A DNA stretch of 64,000 bases from Cristatella mucedo (Eukaryota > Bryozoa > Phylactolaemata > Cristatellidae). Of the stretch, positions 56,445 to 64,000 are shown one piece after another; position 1 is the first letter of the stretch; every line of letters begins with the position of its first letter. Location: NCBI GenBank assembly GCA_009760855.2, contig WPIO01000047.1, forward strand, positions 336,501 to 400,500, in the 5' to 3' direction. A program made the translations under genes and the position numbers. The notes under the pieces were generated by a model. It was not told the DNA's origin. It was given only the letters and a program-made list of their open reading frames with translations, and did no database searches.

Positions 56445-59396
56445 CGATAAACTGTCCGACAATTAAAGACGCAACTCCATCTGGTTTCTCGTTCTTTCAC
56501 ACTCCTAGATCAATCAAAACTGGAGGTGGAGTTGCTATTGTCGTGCACTCGAAATTCAACTTCAAGCCATTTGCGGTACCCTCGAAGCAGTCTTTTGAAT
56601 CAATTGTCTTGGTCTCACCCGAAAACAAGCTACCGATAGTGGCAGCAGTCTATCGCCCACCAGGTACCAAATCCTCCTTTATCTCAGATTTCTCCGATCT
56701 CATTTCGATTCTGTGTGCAAGAAATCGATCCTTCCTCGTAATGGGTGATTTCAACGTTCACTTTGATAACTTATCTGACGCTTTCATCACCGAATTTCGT
56801 GCATTGACTGACTCATTGTCTCTTGTGGCTCATGTGCATGGCCCTACCCATATCAAGGGTCACACACTCGACCAGATTTTCTCATATTACTGCACTTTGT
56901 CATCACCAATTATTACCAAATCATGCTTATCTGACCACATGCAGATCTCATTCAATCTACAGTGTGTGCCCACATCCTCCTCTAAAATAACCTGTGAATC
57001 GCGAAACCTCAAGACCCTTGACATCGATGCTATCCGTGCGAGAATATCTGCTTCACCTCTGCTGCTCAATCCTCCCTCCGATCAGTCATCATTGGTAGAT
57101 AGCTTCAACACAACACTAGCTGACACGCTAGGCGAGTTTGCCCCTCTGACAAAGCGCACTGTGCGCCCCCGCCCAGACGGCCTATGGTTTATCGCAGACA
57201 TTAAACTAGCCAAGTCTACTAAACAAAAGCTTGAAAAAGCATACAAAAGATCCGGACTAACTGTCCATCGACAGGCATATGAAGACTACTGTAGGTCGTA
57301 CCAATCGATCCTAGCAAAGGTTAAGTCTAGTTTTTATAAAAACATTGTTGAATCACAGATGCACAATCCAAAAATGCTGATGTCGACAATAAACCATCTC
57401 CTCAACCGTTCCCAGATTAGCTCCTTACCTGATGATCCTAATGAAGATCTAGCCGATCGCTTCTCTCGATTCTTTGTGCAGAAGATAGACAAGATCAGGG
57501 AATCCATCCCTGCGATGACAACCTCCCCACTAGAATGCTGTTCCTCGGTTCCTGGCTGCACCTCAATGTCTGCATTTAAGCAGGTCACTAGTGATCTAAT
57601 CCTAAAGTTCGTATCTCAATCAAAGAAGACAACAAGTCCTCTGGACCCTATTCCTACTGTCCTGCTCCTACGTTGCATTGATCTGCTGCTGCCATGCGTA
57701 ACTAACATTATTAATATGTCATTAGCCTCAGGTCATGTCCCAGCACCTTTCAAAAAAGCTGTAGTCAGGCCACTTCTCAAGAAAGCTACACTTGACCAAG
57801 AGAACTTGAGCAACTACCGCCCAGTTTCCCTTCTACCATTCCTATCAAAGACACTCGAACGGGTCGTGGCGGACCAGCTGAACTCGTATATCGAAACCTC
57901 ACACCTTGCTAGTAAGTTCCAGTCTGGCTTTAGAGCTAATCACTCCACAGAGTCAGCATTGCTTAGGGTATACAACGACCTACTTAGGAATGCACACATG
58001 GGTAGAGTGTCTCTTCTTGTTTTGCTCGATCTTTCGGCAGCTTTTGATACCATCGATCACAAAGTTCTTCTAGAGCGCCTCTCATCTCGCCTGGGCATCA
58101 CTGGCACTGCTCTGCAGTGGTTCAGGTCCTATCTCAGTGGGAGACTCCAGAGTATTGACGTGAATGGACAAAGATCATCTGAAGTACCTCTGAAATATGG
58201 AGTACCTCAGGGCTCAGTGCTAGGTCCGGTTCTTTTCACGGTTTATACTCTGCCTCTTGCTGATGTGATTGCCAAGCACAATCTAGGCTTTCACTTCTAT
58301 GCGGATGACACTCAGTTGTACCTTTTCTTTGATCCCTCCCAGCCTTCGAGCACCTCAAATTCTCTAAACTCACTAGCTGCATGCATTGATGACATCAGCA
58401 CATGGATGGCAGCAAATTTTCTAAAACTAAACGATGACAAAACTAACTTACTAGTTATGGGCAAACCCAGTGTGATTCAGAGATTGGAAAGGCTGACTCT
58501 CAAAATTAGCTCCACCAGCATATCTCCAGTTGCATCAGCTCGAAATCTAGGTGTCATATTCCAAAGCGAATTCTCGTTAGACGACCATACCAGCTCCACA
58601 GTCAAATCCGCCTATTTTCAGCTTCATGACATTGCTAAAATTCGGGCTTGTTTAGATAAAGACACCACGTCTAAGTTGGTCCATGCATTCGTGACATCCC
58701 GTCTCGACTTCTGCAACTCACTGCTTACTGGCCTACCAGCATGTGCGATCGGGCGATTGCAGCTGGTGCAAAACTCTGCAGCTAGGCTTGTCTGGCGTGA
58801 GCATCGCAGTTGCCACATTACTCTACTTCTCGCCGACCTGCACTGGCTACCAGTCAAGCAACGGATTGACTTCAAGGTTTTGTCGCTCACTTTTAGGTCC
58901 CTTCATTCTATGGCTCCAACCTATCTGTCAGATATACTACCCCATCAGGCCAAGCATCGTACCACCCGCTTTTCGGAATCCAACAGTCTAGAAATACCTC
59001 ATACAAACCTTAAATCCTTTGGAGACCGTGCATTTAGTTCATATGCTCCCAAAGCCTGGAACTGCCTCCCGACCTGCGTCAGAACATCCCCTGACCTGAC
59101 CACATTTAAAAGGAACCTAAAAACACACCTATTTAGGACAGCATTTAGTGGGTCCCTTTGATTCGTCCTTGATGTGCTTATGCGTGCTGACACTGTGCAT
59201 GCTGCCACTAACCACATTTGCATGCTGACCCTGTGCATGTCACCCCTAACCATATTATTCATTTCGTTTGTTTTTCAGGCATGATTTTACTTACCATTCA
59301 ATTGCATTTCACTTTACAGCAAATATAAAGTGCCTAGAGAGAGATTAAGTTCTCTGAGGGCGCTTTATCAAGTGAATTCTTATTATTATTATTATT
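56445..59396 (+). mobile_element. LINE-A, youngest copy, 5'-truncated, with target-site duplication
   Basis: A 2,952-bp insertion ending in 'tctgagggcgctttatcaag', 'tgaattc' and (TTA)n. AATAGT is present at 56439-56444 and again at 59397-59402. The surrounding minus-strand LINE-A reads ...AFDTI | TIDHQ... across it. Only the extreme 5' part (5' region and N-terminal endonuclease) is missing. Confidence 0.92.
56447..59161 (+). CDS. LINE-A ORF2 (endonuclease-reverse transcriptase), 5'-truncated
   Basis: 905 codons open to TGA. Counting from the first GTG at 56543, the order is the C-terminal AP endonuclease ('AAVYRPPG' at 34-41, 'VMGDFNVHFD' around 66-75, 'GHTLDQIF', 'SDHMQISF'), a basic linker, then reverse transcriptase ('YRPVSLLPFLSKTLERVVAD', 'LSAAFDTIDH' with the catalytic Asp near 502, 'GVPQGSVLGP', 'FYADDTQLYL' with YADD at 586-589). 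The long L2/CR1-type C-terminal region ('[14 protein letters not shown]', '[16 protein letters not shown]') ends 'FRTAFSGSL'. The protein copies its own RNA by target-primed reverse transcription (family knowledge). The N-terminal endonuclease, with its catalytic Glu, is missing, so this copy is probably not autonomous. Its openness implies recent insertion. Confidence 0.93.
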   Translation: MNCPTIKDATPSGFSFFHTPRSIKTGGGVAIVVHSKFNFKPFAVPSKQSFESIVLVSPENKLPIVAAVYRPPGTKSSFISDFSDLISILCARNRSFLVMGDFNVHFDNLSDAFITEFRALTDSLSLVAHVHGPTHIKGHTLDQIFSYYCTLSSPIITKSCLSDHMQISFNLQCVPTSSSKITCESRNLKTLDIDAIRARISASPLLLNPPSDQSSLVDSFNTTLADTLGEFAPLTKRTVRPRPDGLWFIADIKLAKSTKQKLEKAYKRSGLTVHRQAYEDYCRSYQSILAKVKSSFYKNIVESQMHNPKMLMSTINHLLNRSQISSLPDDPNEDLADRFSRFFVQKIDKIRESIPAMTTSPLECCSSVPGCTSMSAFKQVTSDLILKFVSQSKKTTSPLDPIPTVLLLRCIDLLLPCVTNIINMSLASGHVPAPFKKAVVRPLLKKATLDQENLSNYRPVSLLPFLSKTLERVVADQLNSYIETSHLASKFQSGFRANHSTESALLRVYNDLLRNAHMGRVSLLVLLDLSAAFDTIDHKVLLERLSSRLGITGTALQWFRSYLSGRLQSIDVNGQRSSEVPLKYGVPQGSVLGPVLFTVYTLPLADVIAKHNLGFHFYADDTQLYLFFDPSQPSSTSNSLNSLAACIDDISTWMAANFLKLNDDKTNLLVMGKPSVIQRLERLTLKISSTSISPVASARNLGVIFQSEFSLDDHTSSTVKSAYFQLHDIAKIRACLDKDTTSKLVHAFVTSRLDFCNSLLTGLPACAIGRLQLVQNSAARLVWREHRSCHITLLLADLHWLPVKQRIDFKVLSLTFRSLHSMAPTYLSDILPHQAKHRTTRFSESNSLEIPHTNLKSFGDRAFSSYAPKAWNCLPTCVRTSPDLTTFKRNLKTHLFRTAFSGSL

Positions 59397-60575
59397 AATA
59401 GTATCAAAAGCTGCCGAATGATTGAGCAGAACAAGCAGGGGTACTTTACCAATGTCTGCATTCTTAAGTAGGTTGTTATACACCCGAAGCAATCCTGACT
59501 CTGTGGAGTGATTAGCTCTATTACTAGACTGGAACTTACTAGCAAGGTTTGAAGCTTCAATATATGATTTCAGCTGGTCTGCCACGACTCGTTCCAGTGT
59601 CTTTGATAGGAACTGTAGAAGGGTGACTTGGCGGAAGTCGATCAAGTTCTCTTCGTCTAGTGTTGTTTTCTTGAGTTGTGGGCTGACTACAGCCCTTTTG
59701 AGAGGCGCTGGGACATGACCTGAGGCTAATGACAGTTAAAGGATGTTAGTTGTGCATGGCAGCAGCAGGTGAATGCATCGTAGAAGCAGGACAGTGGGAA
59801 TAGAGTCCAGACGACTTGTTGTCTTCATTGATTAGGATTTAAATTTCAGGACGAAGCTGCTAGTGACAGAAGATCAAAACAATAAATTCAAAAGACTGCT
59901 ACGAGAGTACTGCAAACGGCTTGAAATGGAATGATGAGCGTGTGATGACCAAGAATGCGCCATTAGTTTGATTCATCTAGGAATGTGAAAAAAAAGGAGA
60001 TTCTTGCTGTGGTTGTGCCGTTAATGATCGGGCAATTAACCGATTTTAGCTAGGTCTCGGTTAATGCGACCAGGTCAAGGCTCTTTGGAGAAATAAGGTC
60101 GCCAATTAACAGGGGTTATTGCACATAGAGTGAAGATTCCAAACACAAGCGTTAATTTGGGCCACTAGGGCTGCTAGCAGGCCTGATGAAAACTATTGAA
60201 GGAGATCACTCAAGGCGGCTGCTCGAGATAAAGATGGGATTAACAAACCAGCGGAGCCTCTGGTGGCTTCTGCGAATGTCAAACGAGCGGGTCCATGGGC
60301 CCGGCCTCCACGTAAGTTGTATGTCGCTTTTCTTTTGGTAATGCATAATTCACAGACGTTAGCAACAACAATCACATCTAGGAGTCCATTCGAATGACGA
60401 AAACGAAACGATAATTGGTATGCATGATAATAACTAATTAGTTCGTTACTAGCAAACGGCGAATGTAATTCGGCCGCTGGCTAGGGGGAGGGTAAACAAT
60501 CCCCAGACAGTTAGCGTTTAGACATCCGCAGGCGCGTAATTTCTTACACACTAAGGTCAAACAACAAATAAACAA
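59397..60575 (-). mobile_element. Older LINE-A, 5' half (continues from 56444)
   Basis: Minus strand: 5' region near 60570 ('tttgttgtttgaccttagtg'), endonuclease pieces ('DLVALTET' near 60080), a large internal deletion near 59830, then RT from 'FLSKTLERVVADQLKSYIEA' to 'LLVLLNHSAAFDTI' at the 59397 junction. Together with 55118-56444 this is one element. Confidence 0.8.
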
Positions 60576-60820
60576 GCTTTAAATAGGTTTTATCTGTATC
60601 AGCTTCCATATGCAACGTTCAAAACAGCTTCGATTTTCGGAAGAAAATTCTGTAAAGGACGAAATGCTAGTGGGGCAACGCACTCTATTAAGCAAAAATT
60701 GACCGGAATTGTACGGTTCGAAGCTAAAATTCCGCGTGAATATAATTGTTACCCTCGGAATAATGTACTTATCGAATGTCTTGCCATTGCACTCCGGCGT
60801 TCTCATGCAAGTAGTACTTG
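60576..60820. other. No gene recognised
   Basis: Short spacer; no supported feature. Confidence 0.4.
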
Positions 60821-60821
60821 C

Positions 60822-60955
60822 CGATTAAACAGCCTCTTTTTGTAAAGCGACAGAAGAGCCTTTACGGCTATCACCACTGCTTGCAGCTGCGATAAAGGAT
60901 CGCCCACCGAAGGATTCGAACCCACGACCTCGGGCCGAGGACGTGAAAAGCAACC
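60822..60955 (-). mobile_element. SINE-B, inverted, head-truncated
   Basis: 'gattaaacagcctctttttg', 'aaagcgacagaagagcc', 'ctgcttgcagctgcgat', perfect B box 'ggattcgaacc' and 'gacctcgggccgagg'. The tRNA 5' end is replaced by a LINE 3' end. Confidence 0.8.
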
Positions 60956-60956
60956 G

Positions 60957-61011
60957 ATGAGATTAAGTTCTTTGAGGGCGCATTATCAAAGGCATTATTA
61001 TTATTATTGCA
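60957..61011 (+). mobile_element. LINE-A terminal 55 bp
   Basis: 'gagattaagttctttgaggg' plus (TTA)n only, the smallest LINE-A 3' end in the window. It is joined directly to the broken SINE-B. Confidence 0.6.
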
Positions 61012-61984
61012 GGCGACGTTTATGGCCGCTCGCCTCGAGCGAATCGTGTGCCCGGCGTCCTCGTCCCAACTGAACTCTGAGTCCGCTCGCTCCGCCCTTC
61101 CTTCTGGAAAGCGGCCAGGTCCATCGAAGGCTGGCTAAGTAGTCCCCTTCCAAGAAGGGACGCATCAAAGGCGGAATAAGCCGCATCAAAGGCGGGCCAA
61201 TTAATATCAAAGGCGGGCTATCCAATCGCTAGGGCGGGCCAGTCAACATCAAAGGCGGCCCAGATTGCAGCAGCCGAGTGCCAGCCTGCAATCAAACCAC
61301 AGGTTGGACGAACGTTCCTCCGATGTGGCAGCGGCAGGGGGGCTACGCCGCTTGGCAAGAGGCGGAACGCGCCTGCCGAGCGCTCGCCCATACTGTTCCG
61401 CCGGAAGCTGTGAGCGACCCGCAATCTCGCTCGGGGTTACCATTCCAGTGCTGTACCGCTTAATTGAGCTATCGAGAATCCTTTGACATTCAACACAGAG
61501 CGAGAGTCCTCGGCTTTAAATCGCCGCGTGTCGAGTTTGCCCCGCATCCCAGTGTACTGCAAGACTGAATGTGCATACGCATTTATACTTGCTAATTTTG
61601 ACGTCGAGTTCAACCGTTACCCCTACGGTAGCCAGGTACCGGAGACCTTATACTCTGTGAGACACTGGGAGAAGGCAAGTATGGGAACCCCGCCCCTCCC
61701 CGCCCCCCTCGGCGAGCTATCAGCCGCTATGGGATAGCGACCCATGGATGGCCGAATATGTGAGAGTGGCGTTTAGCGGTGGATGCATGGAATGCAGCGG
61801 TTTGAAAATACTGGAGAGCCCGACAGGAAGCCTGTCTGCCGTGGGCCTATCGCCGATAAAGAACGGATGCCGCCCTCGGAGGAGCGCTGCTTGCGGAACG
61901 ACGGTGAAGCCTCTCATTCTGCAGGGCTATAAACAGCCTCGGCTCTATATCGCCACTAATTGTTATGCAGCGAACACCAATCCC
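61012..61984. promoter_or_regulatory. CpG-rich region, possible promoter/enhancer
   Basis: About 1 kb of CpG-rich DNA in AT-rich surroundings, with short overlapping frames on both strands and none convincing. It includes the 21-bp array (61163-61267), a CCAAT box at 61222-61226 and GC-box-like elements. A transcription start cannot be placed. Confidence 0.35.
61163..61267. repeat. Five tandem 21-bp units with TCF/LEF-like ATCAAAGG cores
   Basis: Units start at 61163, 61184, 61205, 61226 and 61247. Four contain '[ct]atcaaaggcgg'; the fourth unit (61226) keeps only 'gggcgggcc'. A related 'catcgaaggctggc' lies upstream at 61122. The spacing is exactly 21 bp, about two helical turns. Confidence 0.85.
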
Positions 61985-62238
61985 TCATAAAAATAATAAC
62001 AGTACATTTGTTATAGCTTCCTCAGAGAACTCTATCCCTCAATTAATAATTTCACCTAATCACTTAATATTTGCTGTAAAGGAAGCATGATCGAATGATT
62101 AGGGTAGCGTGCTCAACGATCAGCAGGCATAATGCGGTTAGAGGTGGGTGACATGCACTGGGTCAGCATGCAAATATGGTTAATGGCAGCATGCACAGTG
62201 TCAGCACGCATAAGCACACGGATCGCATGGACCCTTTA
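61985..62238 (-). mobile_element. LINE-A 3' UTR copy
   Basis: Eroded tail and hairpin at 61985-62060, then 'gctgtaaaggaagcatgatc', 'gggtcagcatgcaaatatgg' and 'cagtgtcagcacgcataagc'. Truncated before the ORF. Confidence 0.8.
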
Positions 62239-62867
62239 GCCTACATAGCATGAGAGCTTGGCCTTGCGTAGACGCTCAAGCAGTTGCCCATCATATTTCT
62301 GCTTCGTTATTTATACTAAGCAGTGGCCCAGCACATTTCTGACCACTTTGTTATCATAGCCGCACGTGAACGCTACCGAGTCATTGCCCTTTTACGAGGT
62401 CGTCGCCCCGAAGGGAAGCTTTACCCAGGTAAGCTACCATTCTGCTCAGGATTCATCCACGGTCGGATACAAATGGCGATGTCAAAGCAGATCGGATGCA
62501 ATGGCATGGAGGATTGAAAGATAACCGGTACATTCGACGGAGCTGTCCTTGCACGGCCAACCCGTGGCTCACAACCCAGAGCTTTAACTGATCTTGGCTT
62601 ACCTCGGTACGGACTTTGCATGCAGGCAACACCGTTCATACATACCTAGAGCGCCGTTTCCGAAGGAGCTGAGCGGTTGCCGATGGCTTCGCCGGCATAA
62701 AGCGTATGATCCGATTCGAAAGAAAAGCTTAATGGAGACCAATGACACATTCAAATTATAATCTTTATAGTCTGTCCTCTTTCGGTTTCTAATGTGTTCG
62801 GACGCTTTCCATGTTGAAGCCCACTACGTCAAAACCTCGGTCGCTTTCGCCTCAAAAGATGTAGTCG
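62239..62867. other. Mostly unassigned; one weak exon candidate inside
   Basis: Apart from the 62360-62428 candidate I see no feature. Confidence 0.4.
62360..62428 (+). CDS. Candidate 69-nt exon (low confidence)
   Basis: The acceptor 'ccactttgttatcatag' ends at 62359 and the donor is CAG|GTAAGC at 62429. It is phase 1-1 with 'ARERYRVIALLRGRRPEG' in frame. Both splice signals are good, but there is no partner exon and no family match. Confidence 0.2.
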
Positions 62868-62950
62868 AAACCTGGATTCGAACCTGCTGAGCTGCAGGCT
62901 GGCTCTGCTTTCATCCCGGCCACTATCCTGAAGCATTGCACGCTATCGGC
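62868..62950 (-). other. tRNA-like sequence, probably a third SINE or tRNA relic
   Basis: A perfect B box, 'ggttcgaatcc', on the minus strand at 62884-62874, with A-box-like 'gatagtggccgggatg' about 40 bp upstream. The T and D stems do not pair well, so it is not a functional tRNA. Confidence 0.4.
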
Positions 62951-63130
62951 TACCCTCCTCTAAAAAAGTTCCATTTATAAAGCTGCCGCCGCCACCGCCA
63001 ATCCGAGTCTCATTTTGTAAGCCTGCGCCAGGTGGTTAAGCCACGTGCGACGCGATGGGTAGGTAAAGAAAGCTTTGTGAACCGACGTGCCGTATGTATC
63101 CAATCATCACCGAGCTCTCTCGAAACCGTT
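62951..63130. other. No feature recognised
   Basis: Short spacer. Confidence 0.4.
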
Positions 63131-63134
63131 TACC

Positions 63135-63512
63135 AATAGTTTACCAATACCTCGTACAAACCTTAAATCCTTTGGAGACCTTGCATTGAGTTCGTATGCT
63201 CACAAAGCCTAAACTCCCTCCCGACTTGCATCAGAACATCCTCTGACTTGACCACATTTAAAAAGACCTTAAATACACACCTGTTTAGGGCAGCATTTAG
63301 TGGGTCCTGTGATTCGTCCTTGATGTGTTTATTTTGCATGCTGACCCTGTGCATGTCACCCCTAACCATATTATTCATGTTGTTTATCAAGCATGATATT
63401 ACTCACCATTCAATTGCGTTTGCCTTTGCAGCAAATGTAAAGCCCCTAGAAAGAGATTGAGTTCTCTGAGGGCGCTTTATCAAGTGCATTATTATTATTA
63501 TTATTGTTATAA
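63135..63512 (+). mobile_element. LINE-A 3' end, 5'-truncated
   Basis: Begins 'taccaatacctcgtacaaac', then the last ORF codons (frameshifted), a 3' UTR with a small deletion, a well-kept hairpin 'cccctagaaagagattgag' and (TTA)n to about 63512. Confidence 0.88.
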
Positions 63513-63749
63513 CCGACCGGCTCGAGCTTGCTAGAATGCGATATTAAAACCTGCTCGAGCTAAGTTCATTATGATTATGGTACTGCTTGGGATAATAAGT
63601 GGTTTCTCAATTGTAAGCAGTGTGAACAGATATATCATGATCTATCGTCAAGTATTTTATGAGCAGGACGTGCGTCCGTTACGGTCATCCAGTCGTTGAT
63701 TGTGCTTCGAATGAGGCTGCTACATGCAACGGCTGGCGTTGTGCATACG

Positions 63750-63930
63750 CATTACTGGGCCGTGATGGCCCACGAGGTAAGGTACTCGCTCTTCACGACC
63801 ACCGAGGTCGTGGGTTCGAATCCGGCAGTGGGCTATCCGTTATTGCCAACTGCAAGCGGTGGTGAAAGCCGTCTAGGTTCTTCTGCCGCTATGCAAATGA
63901 GGCTGGTAAATAAGCTAATATTTTTGTATG
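63750..63930 (+). mobile_element. SINE-B
   Basis: 'gggccgtgatggcccacgag', perfect B box 'ggttcgaatcc' (63813-63823), 'gccaactgcaagcggtggtg', 'gccgctatgcaaatgaggc' and 'aagctaatatttttg'. Confidence 0.85.
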
Positions 63931-64000
63931 CGCTACTCTGCGGTTTTAAAATGGACATTACTCAACATTATGCAGGATACGGACTTGTTGCATTGAGGTC

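Noticed and set aside
55118-59396. Twin-priming inversion as the origin of the head-to-head LINE-A pair
   Set aside because: The minus element continues on both sides of the plus copy and a target duplication flanks the plus copy, so a nested insertion explains it better.
61415-61475. tRNA-like string on the minus strand ('tagctcaattaagcgg')
   Set aside because: An A-box-like start exists, but no B box or pairing T arm follows at the right distance.
61004-61486. Repeated-motif frames such as 'PPLMRLIPPLMRPF'
   Set aside because: They are produced by the 21-bp tandem array read as protein; no splice or family support.

Overview
This is animal nuclear DNA, not prokaryotic. It has split genes with GT-AG introns of up to about 4.3 kb, tRNA-derived SINEs, long microsatellites, and many copies of L2/CR1-type non-LTR retrotransposons (LINEs). 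The species cannot be named from the window. A marine or early-branching invertebrate such as a sponge or cnidarian is a reasonable guess (inference).

Host genes. (1) POP4 (RNase P/MRP subunit p29) lies on the + strand. Four exons at 29877-30118, 34053-34118, 36109-36287 and 40559-40695 join in one frame to the stop and give 207 residues; only a short N-terminal exon is missing. (2) Receptor-like gene A lies on the - strand at 17167-11579. It has a Cys-rich exon, a Ser/Thr-rich exon, a transmembrane exon and a kinase-less cytoplasmic-tail exon; all internal junctions are phase 1. (3) Receptor-like gene B lies on the - strand at 52384-51291. It has the same order (Cys-rich, Ser/Thr-rich, transmembrane), and its Cys-rich exon aligns with that of gene A. 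A and B look like an unnamed family of single-pass receptors with ephrin-receptor-like Cys-rich modules. POP4 lies between them on the other strand. Weak exon candidates are at 42478-42699, 47705-47854, 50401-50562 and 62360-62428.

Mobile DNA fills most of the rest. LINE-A is an L2-like element with an AP-endonuclease/RT ORF, a 3' hairpin and a (TTA)n tail, and it occurs about 30 times on both strands, mostly 5'-truncated. The best copy (56445-59396) has a 905-codon open frame with YADD. It sits inside an older minus-strand LINE-A and is flanked by AATAGT duplications. LINE-B is a second L2-like family. SINE-A has a tRNA head and a LINE-A-like 3' hairpin. SINE-B has a tRNA head and a different 3' end; one copy has a 9-bp target duplication.

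Layout: 1-11 kb nested LINE-A; 11.5-17.2 kb gene A with LINE fragments in introns; 17-29 kb LINE-A, LINE-B, SINEs, a CpG-rich stretch (23.4-23.9 kb) and a long hairpin (25.7 kb); 29.9-41 kb POP4 with retroelements in its introns; 41-51 kb old LINE debris; 51.3-52.4 kb gene B; 53-61 kb SINE-A copies and the nested LINE-A pair; 61-62 kb CpG-rich DNA with a 21-bp tandem array of TCF/LEF-like sites; 62-64 kb LINE-A and SINE-B. All boundaries were read by eye and most repeat ends are approximate.
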